Of a DNA stretch of 13,850 nt, positions 5,018-11,073 are shown in pieces (position 1 is the first letter of the stretch; each line of letters begins with the position of its first letter). The stretch comes from Deltaproteobacteria bacterium (lineage in GTDB: Bacteria; Desulfobacterota; Syntrophia; Syntrophales; UBA5619). Both the position numbers and the translations under genes were made by a program. The stretch lies in assembly GCA_026388365.1 (NCBI GenBank), contig JAPLJW010000184.1, forward strand, positions 1 to 13,850, read 5' to 3'. The notes under the pieces are model-generated. The model made no database searches. It was not told the DNA's origin and was given only the letters and a program-made list of their open reading frames with translations.

Positions 5018-7678
5018 TCAGTTGGCGCGGGTCTGTCTATAGTACCATTGCATCTGCCCGGCGCCGCTCTCCTCATCCACGTTTTCCTCGGCGATCAGCT
5101 TCTCGCCCCGGGCCGGCGGCAGAACCTCTTTGAGTTTCCATGCCCCGTCCAGCCGGCCGAATGTCCAATACTCCTCGAAAGGGGTGACGTATTGCTGCTC
5201 GCTGAGACTCTGGCGCCCCTTGCGGACGATCTTCTGGGCATGGGCGCTGATACGCACGGTGAACTCATCCCTGGCCGGATCGGCGTAATTCCGGATCAGG
5301 ATCAGCTCCGCCTTGCGCACGCAAAGGTTCCGGTACTCCACATGCATCCCGTCCATCTGCCATTGCAGGATCTGCTTGCGAAGGTTGTCCGCCACATTCC
5401 GGAACAGGTCCGCTTCGGGCGCCTGCGCCGGATCGCCGGTCTCCCGGGCCAGGAATACGCTTAAGAATACCTGCCGCGCCCGTTCGATCATCTGCTGTCG
5501 ATTCCAGAGTTTGTCCGTCCGGACCAGGAAGTTCAACATGCGATCGATGCGCGTGGCCTTTTCTTCGGTTCCCTTCTCCAGCCACGGCCCTGCTTTTCCC
5601 TCCTTCCCGGCCACGGCTCCATAGATCCCCTGGAGGGTCTGATCGGTCAGCATCTCGACGAAATTCTCCTCCTTGAGGAGATCGGACTCGCCGGACTGCT
5701 CAATCTCCCGGAGCAGCCAGCGATCCCCCGAGCGCTGAAATGTCCAGAACTCCTGGAACCGGGCCGGACTCTCGTCTCCCCGCAGATATTTTTGATTGCG
5801 GTCATCCACATAGTAATCGCGGGCCGACGCGGTCATCAGGGCGCTGAATTCCCGCTGATCGCTCCTCTCCGTGTAGCGGAGATTGACGATATCCACCTTT
5901 TCCACCTTGAGGTCATCGATTCTGTTGATCTCGTGATTCCGGACCAATCCCTGAAGCTGGACACAATGCTGAAGGAACAGGGCCCGCATGAGGAGCGGTT
6001 CCATGGGACCATATTCGCGCTTTCCCCAGCACTCCTGAAGCTTGCGAAACGTCGATTCGGCCAGCCTGCGCAATTCCGGCAAAGCAAAAGACGGATCCTG
6101 TTTGCTCAGGAATTCGACAAGCTTTTCCGTTTTCACGGCCTTTTTCGCCACCATTGCGGGAGGGTAAAGATAGTCCAGGTTTTCGTCTTTCGCTTTTTGG
6201 GGCAGCACAGCCTTCAGCGCGTATGATAACAAACAAAGAACGACCAGCAGAATAATGATGAACAATATGAAGAAAAAGAGGTTCCAAAAGAAATCAGCGA
6301 AACTGCCGCTGCCGGAACCGGACCCGCTGGAACTGGAATGGCTGGAGCTGGAATGGCTGGAGCCGCCGCCCCCCCCCTTGTTGTGCACCAGAAAGTCGCC
6401 CGCCAGAAAGGTGTGCGGCGAGCCGACGCTAAGGTTGTAGACCACCTCTTCCCGTTCCTGCGTCGAGGTTCCGATGACGGCAGCGGGATTCAAAACCCCA
6501 TCATTTAAGATGAGCACTTTTTGTCCGGGCCGGAGTTTGCCGGCTTCCAGAAACAGCCCGCCGGGAAGTCCGACCGGATGTTCGGACGTTGTCCGAAGCG
6601 TACCCCGATCCGTTTCGATCGTCATGACGGCAGAGCGGGTCGCGAAGAGCTTTTCAACGCCGGCCTCGACCATCCCCCTTTCCGGGTTGACTGCCTGCAC
6701 CCTGTCTCCCGCTGACAGCTTTTCAACGGGGGTCTGGCCCGAGGGTGTCCGGATCATCGTTCCGGCGGGAAAACAACCGCCACCGCCGCCTTTGTTATGA
6801 ACCGCAACGCCCCCGGCAAAGAAGGTGTTCGGATGATCGGTCTGGAGGTTGAAAACAGGGACGCGCTCATGAACCGTTCTGATCGATACAATGCGCTGTT
6901 CCGACAGGGACTGCCCTTCCCGGGCAAAAATGACGTCGCCCGCCTTGAGGATGTCGAGCGTCTTGAATGTGCCGCGTCCGACATAGAAGGGATGCTCCGC
7001 GGTGGCTCGGATGGTTTGCCGCTCCGTCTTGAGAATGACATATTCGTCCACGGTAAGGCGAAGGATATTTCTCACCGTTGTCTGAACAATCCGCCCTTCC
7101 GGCGAATAGGCCAGCACCGGATCCCCAGGCCGGACGGCGCTGATCGGCTTTTCGGCGCCGTCGGGTTGCAGAATCAGGCTCTCGGGGAGAAAGCACCCCT
7201 TGTTGTGAACGACGATGCCCGCCGGAATGAACGTCCCGCCGGGCATCACCAGCAGATGGTACGCCGGTTGATCTGCCCGGACCGGCTGAATGGACCGGAT
7301 GGGAACTGCATCGAGATTCCCGTGACGCATCCGGTAAATCCGGTCGCCAACCTTCAGCAGCCGGGCGATGCGATACTCTCCGGGTCCCGCCATCACGGGA
7401 TGTTCCGGGGTAATCAAGATCCTGGAATCTCCGGCGAGGATTTCCAGGTAACGATCCGTCCCGGTTTCGGTCAGCGCCTGCACCGTTCCCGCCTGGAGTT
7501 TCCCTCCCGCAACGCCCCATACCGGGTCGCCGACGCGAAGAGTTTCGATGGCGGTGGCGCCTGCCGGGGTCGGAATCGGGGTGCCCCTTGCCAGGCAACC
7601 GCCTCCGCCCCGCGCCCAAGCCGGAACAGAAGCCGCCAATACCAGCAGCATTGCTGTTAGGATCGCCTGTTTTCTCAT
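5018..7678 (-). CDS. Membrane protein with signal peptide, three tandem Hint modules and two Tim44-like domains
   Basis: An 886-residue protein with this order. Residues 1-22 are a Sec signal peptide ending AWA, followed by RGGGG. Hint modules follow at 28-160, 162-296 and 302-434. A low-complexity linker (435-459, GGGGG then Ser/His and Gly/Ser repeats) leads to a strongly hydrophobic segment at about 461-487. A Lys-rich flank follows, then two copies of a Tim44-like/NTF2-fold domain (about 521-675 and 711-868) marked by FQEFWTF...WLLREI and FEEYWTF...WKLKEV. The signal peptide, lack of charge before the membrane segment and Lys-rich flank after it put the Hint modules outside and the Tim44-like domains in the cytoplasm. 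Every Hint copy has the first Cys, a TxxH motif and a terminal His-Asn, so autoproteolysis looks possible. The +1 residue is Lys each time, so normal splicing is not expected. It is last in a lemA-DUF350 cluster, 30 bases after the DUF350 gene, with GGAAG before the ATG. Function unknown; envelope maintenance is a guess from the neighbours. Confidence 0.88.
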   Translation of the reverse strand: MRKQAILTAMLLVLAASVPAWARGGGGCLARGTPIPTPAGATAIETLRVGDPVWGVAGGKLQAGTVQALTETGTDRYLEILAGDSRILITPEHPVMAGPGEYRIARLLKVGDRIYRMRHGNLDAVPIRSIQPVRADQPAYHLLVMPGGTFIPAGIVVHNKGCFLPESLILQPDGAEKPISAVRPGDPVLAYSPEGRIVQTTVRNILRLTVDEYVILKTERQTIRATAEHPFYVGRGTFKTLDILKAGDVIFAREGQSLSEQRIVSIRTVHERVPVFNLQTDHPNTFFAGGVAVHNKGGGGGCFPAGTMIRTPSGQTPVEKLSAGDRVQAVNPERGMVEAGVEKLFATRSAVMTIETDRGTLRTTSEHPVGLPGGLFLEAGKLRPGQKVLILNDGVLNPAAVIGTSTQEREEVVYNLSVGSPHTFLAGDFLVHNKGGGGGSSHSSSSHSSSSGSGSGSGSFADFFWNLFFFILFIIILLVVLCLLSYALKAVLPQKAKDENLDYLYPPAMVAKKAVKTEKLVEFLSKQDPSFALPELRRLAESTFRKLQECWGKREYGPMEPLLMRALFLQHCVQLQGLVRNHEINRIDDLKVEKVDIVNLRYTERSDQREFSALMTASARDYYVDDRNQKYLRGDESPARFQEFWTFQRSGDRWLLREIEQSGESDLLKEENFVEMLTDQTLQGIYGAVAGKEGKAGPWLEKGTEEKATRIDRMLNFLVRTDKLWNRQQMIERARQVFLSVFLARETGDPAQAPEADLFRNVADNLRKQILQWQMDGMHVEYRNLCVRKAELILIRNYADPARDEFTVRISAHAQKIVRKGRQSLSEQQYVTPFEEYWTFGRLDGAWKLKEVLPPARGEKLIAEENVDEESGAGQMQWYYRQTRAN
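6326..6361. repeat. 15-bp tandem repeat encoding His-Ser4 units
   Basis: GCTGGAACTGGAATG (6326-6340) is followed by GCTGGAGCTGGAATG (6341-6355) and a partial third copy. On the coding strand the repeats give two HSSSS units in the linker between the last Hint module and the membrane segment. One base differs between the copies. Confidence 0.75.
6369..6377. repeat. Nine-base C/G homopolymer inside the Hint/Tim44 gene
   Basis: Nine consecutive C on the plus strand (G9 on the coding strand) encode the end of Lys434 and the following glycines. Slippage of one base here would cut the protein just after the third Hint module, removing the membrane anchor and both Tim44-like domains. Confidence 0.8.
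6377..6775 (-). other. Hint module 3 (residues 302-434)
   Basis: It starts at Cys302 after Lys-Gly5. The motifs are CFPAGTMIRTPSG, T364-S-E-H367 and GDFLVHN with His432-Asn433, then Lys434 and five Gly. The ending HTFLAGDFLVHN resembles the pretoxin-HINT type known from polymorphic toxins, but what follows here is a linker and membrane segment instead of a toxin. Confidence 0.85.
6791..7195 (-). other. Hint module 2 (residues 162-296)
   Basis: It starts at Cys162, only two residues (Lys-Gly) after the Asn of module 1. The motifs are CFLPESLILQPDG, T226-A-E-H229 and GGVAVHN with His294-Asn295, then Lys296. It is clearly diverged from its neighbours at the protein level, so the tandem is old rather than a recent duplication. 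Confidence 0.85.
7199..7597 (-). other. Hint module 1 (residues 28-160)
   Basis: The module starts at Cys28 directly after RGGGG and the predicted signal-peptidase site. Block A is CLARGTPIPTPAG, the block B motif is T90-P-E-H93, and the C-terminal block is AGIVVHN with His158-Asn159 followed by Lys160. All residues needed for the N-to-S acyl shift and Asn cyclisation are present. After Asn cleavage the next segment would begin Lys-Gly-Cys. Confidence 0.85.
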
Positions 7679-7708
7679 GGACTTCTTCCGGTGATTCGCT
7701 CGATGGAT

Positions 7709-7978
7709 TTAATGGAGCGCCGACAGGATACCGCCCAATACCGCGGCAGCCACAACCATGCTCACGCCGAGGATACAGGCTGCCACGATTCGGCTGTAGT
7801 ATTCCGCCACAGCCCGGTTTCCCCGGGCGATCTCCTTCTCTTCGTCTATGTTCGGGGTCAGGCGGCACATCAGCCTCGTCACCACGACCGAAGCGAGCAG
7901 GATCAGCGCCATGCCGACCAGACCGCCAACCACCGAAAAGATCACCGACCAGCCAATGTTACTCATCGTCTCTGTCAT
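7709..7978 (-). CDS. DUF350 family small membrane protein (YjfL-like)
   Basis: An 89-residue protein with two hydrophobic segments (about 11-38 and 63-85). They are joined by the family motif LTPNIDEEKEIARGNRAVAE at about 40-59, whose acidic and charged core (IDEEKEIA.GN.A.A) identifies DUF350. Longer members have two such pairs of segments; this is the short single-unit form. It lies between lemA (59-base gap) and the triple-Hint protein (30-base gap), and the three are probably one transcript. AAGGGG precedes the ATG. The molecular function of DUF350 proteins is not established; association with envelope-stress gene clusters is known. Identification is good, role uncertain. Confidence 0.8.
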   Translation of the reverse strand: MTETMSNIGWSVIFSVVGGLVGMALILLASVVVTRLMCRLTPNIDEEKEIARGNRAVAEYYSRIVAACILGVSMVVAAAVLGGILSALH

Positions 7979-8037
7979 AGCAGCCCCCTTCTCTCAGCGA
8001 CAAGAGTCATCCTTCAACGGCAACCTGCAATCCCGGA

Positions 8038-8592
8038 TCAAAACTTGACTTGCGGGACCGCGCGCTCCCCGGCTTCCTCCAGTTGGAAGAACGCCTCCGC
8101 CTGGAAGTTAAACATATTGGCAATCAAGTTTCCGGGAAACATCTCCACCCGGTTTTTGTACCGCATGGCCGCATCGTTGTAATACTGGCGGGAAAAACCG
8201 ATCTTGTTCTCCGTCGATGCCAACTCCTCTTGCAGTGCAATGAAGCTCCGGTTGGCTTTCAGGTCCGGGTAGGCCTCAGCCAGGGCGAAGAGGGATCGCA
8301 AAGACTGGGTCAGTGCGTTTTCGATCTTTGCCCTCTCTTCGACGCTTCCCTTAAACGCCGCCGCCTGCTGGCGCGCCCTGACGACCTCATCGAGGGTTTG
8401 CCGCTCATGGGCGGCATAGCCCTTGACGGACTCGATCAAATTGGGAATCAGGTCATGACGCCGCTTGAGCTGCACATCAATGGCGCTCCAGCCGTTTTTG
8501 ACCTCATTGCGGGCGCCGACGAGACCATTGTAAAGGATCATGACCAGAATGCCCAAAACGACGATACCGACAATAATGATCATCAATAGCAT
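8038..8592 (-). CDS. lemA: LemA family protein
   Basis: A 184-residue membrane-anchored helical protein. Residues 1-22 form an N-terminal membrane segment. The family signature follows: YNGLVGARNEVKNGWSAIDV at 21-40, then LKRRHDLIPNLIESVKGYA at 42-60, and later the LKAN, LQEEL and TENKIGFSRQYYN motifs. The body should form a long four-helix coiled coil. The frame extends upstream to 8646, but that ATG has no ribosome site. The ATG at 8590-8592 has AAAGGGGG at good spacing and gives the family's normal length. LemA proteins are widespread and poorly understood, often next to membrane proteases or TPM/Tim44-like proteins. Here it heads the DUF350/Hint-Tim44 cluster, 79 bases after nrdJ. Confidence 0.92.
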   Translation of the reverse strand: MLLMIIIVGIVVLGILVMILYNGLVGARNEVKNGWSAIDVQLKRRHDLIPNLIESVKGYAAHERQTLDEVVRARQQAAAFKGSVEERAKIENALTQSLRSLFALAEAYPDLKANRSFIALQEELASTENKIGFSRQYYNDAAMRYKNRVEMFPGNLIANMFNFQAEAFFQLEEAGERAVPQVKF

Positions 8593-8671
8593 GACACCCC
8601 CTTTCGATTCGAATAGACCCGATTGCTGCAATGACTCACGTTTCATTTTTAGGCAAGAAATTTAACGGCGA

Positions 8672-10882
8672 TTAAATGCACTCGCTGAACCCGCAGGAAT
8701 GGCAGACGGAACAGCCTCCCTCATGCTCGACCTTGCCGCCGCATTCGCGGCATGCCCCCTTGAACAGCGATCTCTTTTCCATCTTCTCTGCGTGGCCCGT
8801 GGAAGACAGGTGATTCCGGATGGCTTTGGCAACCGCATCGGCGCAGGAAAGGACCTTGTTTTCGCCGAACCCGGAAGGCGAATGGCAGGAGATGTCCAGG
8901 AGCTGTTTGATGACCTGTTTCGGCTGAACGCCGCTCCGCCAGGCCAGGGAGACCATCCGGCCGATCGCCTCGCTTTGCGAAGCGGCGCAGCCGCCCGCCT
9001 TGCCCATGGTGGTAAAAAGCTCGAACAGCCCCTCTTCATCTTCATTGATGGTCACGTACAGAGGCCCGCAACCGGTCTGCATCCGGTATGTCCAGCCTTT
9101 GAGGGTCACGGGACGGTCGCGAACCGGTTTTTTCTCTGCCGCTTCCGATTCCTGCGGCGTTTGGGCCGTGGAGAGGACCTGATGTTTCCGGGATCCGTCC
9201 CGGTAGATTGTAACGCCCTTGCAATCGAGCTGATAGGCAAGCTCGTATACTTTCCTGACCTCCTCGATCGTCGCGGTTTTGGGGAAATTCACGGTCTTGC
9301 TGACGGCATTGTCCGTGTTCTTCTGGAATGCCGCCTGCATCCGGATGTGGTCCTCCGGCGTGATGTCGTGGGCCGTAACGAATAAATTGCGAAGATCGGC
9401 AGGGATCTCCTGGATCTCCTGAATCGTGCCGTGTTCGGCAATCTTCTCCATGAGGGCCTCGGAATAAACGCCGCTCTCCTTGGCCATCCTTTCAAACAGC
9501 GGGTGGACTTCGAGAAGGATATTGTTGTCCAGGACCTGACGTACAAAAGAAACGGCAAAAATCGGTTCGATCCCGGATGAGGCGTTCGCAATAATGGAGA
9601 TCGTTCCCGTCGGGGCGATGGTGGTCACCGTCGCATTCCGGATCGCCGGTTTTCCCTGCTCGGCAAAAAGGGAGCCTTCAAAATTCGGGAATGCGCCCCG
9701 CTGCCGGGCCAGCGCCGCGGACGCCTCATGCCCCTCGTCATTGATAAACGCCATGACCTTTTCGCCGAGCTCGATGGCCGGCTCGGAGCTGTAGGGAATC
9801 CCCAGCGCGATCAGCATATCGGCCCACCCCATGACCCCCAGGCCGATCTTTCGGTTGGCGTACGTCATCTCGGCGATCTGCGGCAGCGGATATCGATTGA
9901 GCTCAATGACATTGTCCAGAAAATGGACGGCCAGATGCACGATCTCTTTCAGCCGCGGCCAGTCAACTTGTCCATCCTTCACCATTAATCCCAGGTTGAT
10001 GGAGCCCAGGTTGCAGGATTCGTACGGGAGCAGCGGCTGCCCTCCGCACGGGTTGGTCGATGCAATCGTGCCGATATGCGGGGTGGGATTGTCCCGGTTC
10101 ATCCGATCAAGAAAAATGATCCCCGGCTCCCCATTCTCCCAGGCCTGCTTGACGATCAGGTCGAAGACATCCCTGGCTTTTAATGTTCCGGCCGCTTCCT
10201 GCCCCCGGGGATTGATCAGCGGATAGGATTCATCGTGCTCCAGCGCCTGCATGAAGGCCTCGGTCAAACCCACGGAGATGTTGAAATTGTTCAGCTGCTT
10301 CTGATCGGATTTGCAGCGGATGAATTCCAGAATATCCGGATGATCCACCCGCAGGAGCCCCATGTTCGCGCCCCGCCTCGTCCCGCCCTGTTTGACCGTC
10401 TCCGTGGCAATGTCGAAGACCCGCATGAAGGAGATGGGCCCGCTGGAAATGCCCTTCGTGGACTGGACAACATCGCTCTTGGGGCGGAGCCTGGAAAAGG
10501 AAAAGCCCGTGCCGCCGCCCGATTTATGAATGAGGGCCGTATGCTTGACGGCGTCAAAGATCTCATCCATCGAATCCCCGACGGGCAATACAAAGCAGGC
10601 GGACAATTGGCCCAGTTCACGGCCGGCATTCATCAGCGTGGGAGAATTCGGAAGGAAGCTCAGTCCGGCCATGGCATTATAAAACCGGTCTGCCAGCGTT
10701 GAGGTGTCGGCGTCATCCCTGAATTTCTGATCGGCATGGGCAATCGCATCGGCCACACGCCGGAACATTTCGGCGGCTTTTTCAATGACCAGGCCATTCT
10801 GGTCCTTGCGCAAATAGCGCTTCTCTAAAACCGTCAGCGCGTTTTTGGACAGTTGCGGAACAACGGAGGGATGAACGGCCAT
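8672..10882 (-). CDS. nrdJ: Adenosylcobalamin-dependent (class II) ribonucleoside-diphosphate reductase
   Basis: A 736-residue class II reductase that makes deoxyribonucleotides using a B12-derived radical, with no oxygen or second subunit needed. The N-terminal motif NSPTLMNAG lies at 79-87. The reducible pair is Cys96 and Cys290 (ESCNLGSIN). The thiyl-radical Cys279 sits in N277-P-C-G. TIAPTGTIS at 421-429 matches the nucleotide-binding loop. The C-terminal tail is a Cys-rich zinc-ribbon/redox arm (Cys711, 714, 724, 727, 730, 735). Oddity: the motif reads NPCGGQPL, with Gly281 where the family has the catalytic Glu (NPCGEQ); the codon is GGG, one base from GAG. AAGGAG lies eight bases before the ATG. 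The upstream region has a promoter overlapped by two NrdR-type sites. Everything else looks intact, so the substitution is either a sequence error or a real variant. Confidence 0.95.
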   Translation of the reverse strand: MAVHPSVVPQLSKNALTVLEKRYLRKDQNGLVIEKAAEMFRRVADAIAHADQKFRDDADTSTLADRFYNAMAGLSFLPNSPTLMNAGRELGQLSACFVLPVGDSMDEIFDAVKHTALIHKSGGGTGFSFSRLRPKSDVVQSTKGISSGPISFMRVFDIATETVKQGGTRRGANMGLLRVDHPDILEFIRCKSDQKQLNNFNISVGLTEAFMQALEHDESYPLINPRGQEAAGTLKARDVFDLIVKQAWENGEPGIIFLDRMNRDNPTPHIGTIASTNPCGGQPLLPYESCNLGSINLGLMVKDGQVDWPRLKEIVHLAVHFLDNVIELNRYPLPQIAEMTYANRKIGLGVMGWADMLIALGIPYSSEPAIELGEKVMAFINDEGHEASAALARQRGAFPNFEGSLFAEQGKPAIRNATVTTIAPTGTISIIANASSGIEPIFAVSFVRQVLDNNILLEVHPLFERMAKESGVYSEALMEKIAEHGTIQEIQEIPADLRNLFVTAHDITPEDHIRMQAAFQKNTDNAVSKTVNFPKTATIEEVRKVYELAYQLDCKGVTIYRDGSRKHQVLSTAQTPQESEAAEKKPVRDRPVTLKGWTYRMQTGCGPLYVTINEDEEGLFELFTTMGKAGGCAASQSEAIGRMVSLAWRSGVQPKQVIKQLLDISCHSPSGFGENKVLSCADAVAKAIRNHLSSTGHAEKMEKRSLFKGACRECGGKVEHEGGCSVCHSCGFSECI

Positions 10883-10908
10883 GATGCTATCTCCTTATGA
10901 TGAAGTCA

Positions 10909-10944
10909 TGTTCGGCATGAAACGATACGGTTTCATGCCGAACA
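10909..10944. repeat. Perfect 15-bp hairpin in the nrdJ leader
   Basis: TGTTCGGCATGAAAC (10909-10923) and GTTTCATGCCGAACA (10930-10944) pair perfectly around a 6-base loop. It would form in the 5' leader of nrdJ, ending 27 bases before the ATG and touching the proximal NrdR site. No T-run follows on the minus strand. The core TTCGGCATGA/TCATGCCGAA looks like a REP-type dispersed palindrome that I recall from related genomes. It could alternatively stabilise or regulate the mRNA. Confidence 0.7.
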
Positions 10945-10957
10945 CAATATATTGTAT
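10942..10957. promoter_or_regulatory. NrdR box 1 (proximal) upstream of nrdJ
   Basis: ACACAATATATTGTAT matches the known NrdR consensus ACACWATATATWGTGT at all but one position, with a perfect 12-bp palindromic core (10944-10955). NrdR is the ATP/dATP-sensing repressor of ribonucleotide reductase genes. The site lies just downstream of the -10, where binding would block initiation. Confidence 0.82.
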
Positions 10958-10965
10958 GGGGCGTT

Positions 10966-10995
10966 TGTATAACCACAATATCTATATGGCGTCAA
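10966..10995 (-). promoter_or_regulatory. Putative sigma70 promoter of nrdJ
   Basis: On the minus strand, TTGACG (10990-10995) is followed after 18 bases by TATACA (10966-10971). Initiation would be near 10959, giving a leader of about 75 bases. Both NrdR sites overlap or flank these elements, which supports the assignment. Confidence 0.6.
10973..10988. promoter_or_regulatory. NrdR box 2 (distal) upstream of nrdJ
   Basis: CCACAATATCTATATG matches the left part of the NrdR consensus well and the right part poorly. It starts exactly 31 bp from box 1, the three-turn spacing known for paired NrdR boxes. It lies in the spacer between the -35 and -10 of the putative promoter. Confidence 0.68.
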
Positions 10996-11073
10996 CTGGA
11001 ATTTTATACCTCGGACGCGGCAATGGCAATTCTTCACGCAAGCGGATTTTATGAATCCGTCCGGTTCTGCTTT

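Noticed and set aside
4873..5076. A 67-codon minus-strand frame containing LLCAACKRARNC
   Set aside because: It overlaps the 3' end of the Hint/Tim44 gene, has no ribosome site and matches nothing I know. The CxxC could be chance.
6377..7597. Polymorphic toxin reading of the Hint protein
   Set aside because: The Hint modules resemble the pretoxin type, but no toxin domain follows and no immunity gene is adjacent. The C-terminal part is Tim44-like.
8593..8646. An upstream ATG for lemA adding 18 residues
   Set aside because: It has no ribosome site and would put a polar stretch before the membrane segment. The ATG at 8592 has AAAGGGGG and gives the family length.
11043..11059. Hairpin CGGATT/AATCCG after rnd as a terminator
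   Set aside because: It has only 6 bp and is not followed by a T-run on the minus strand, so it is not supported as an intrinsic terminator.
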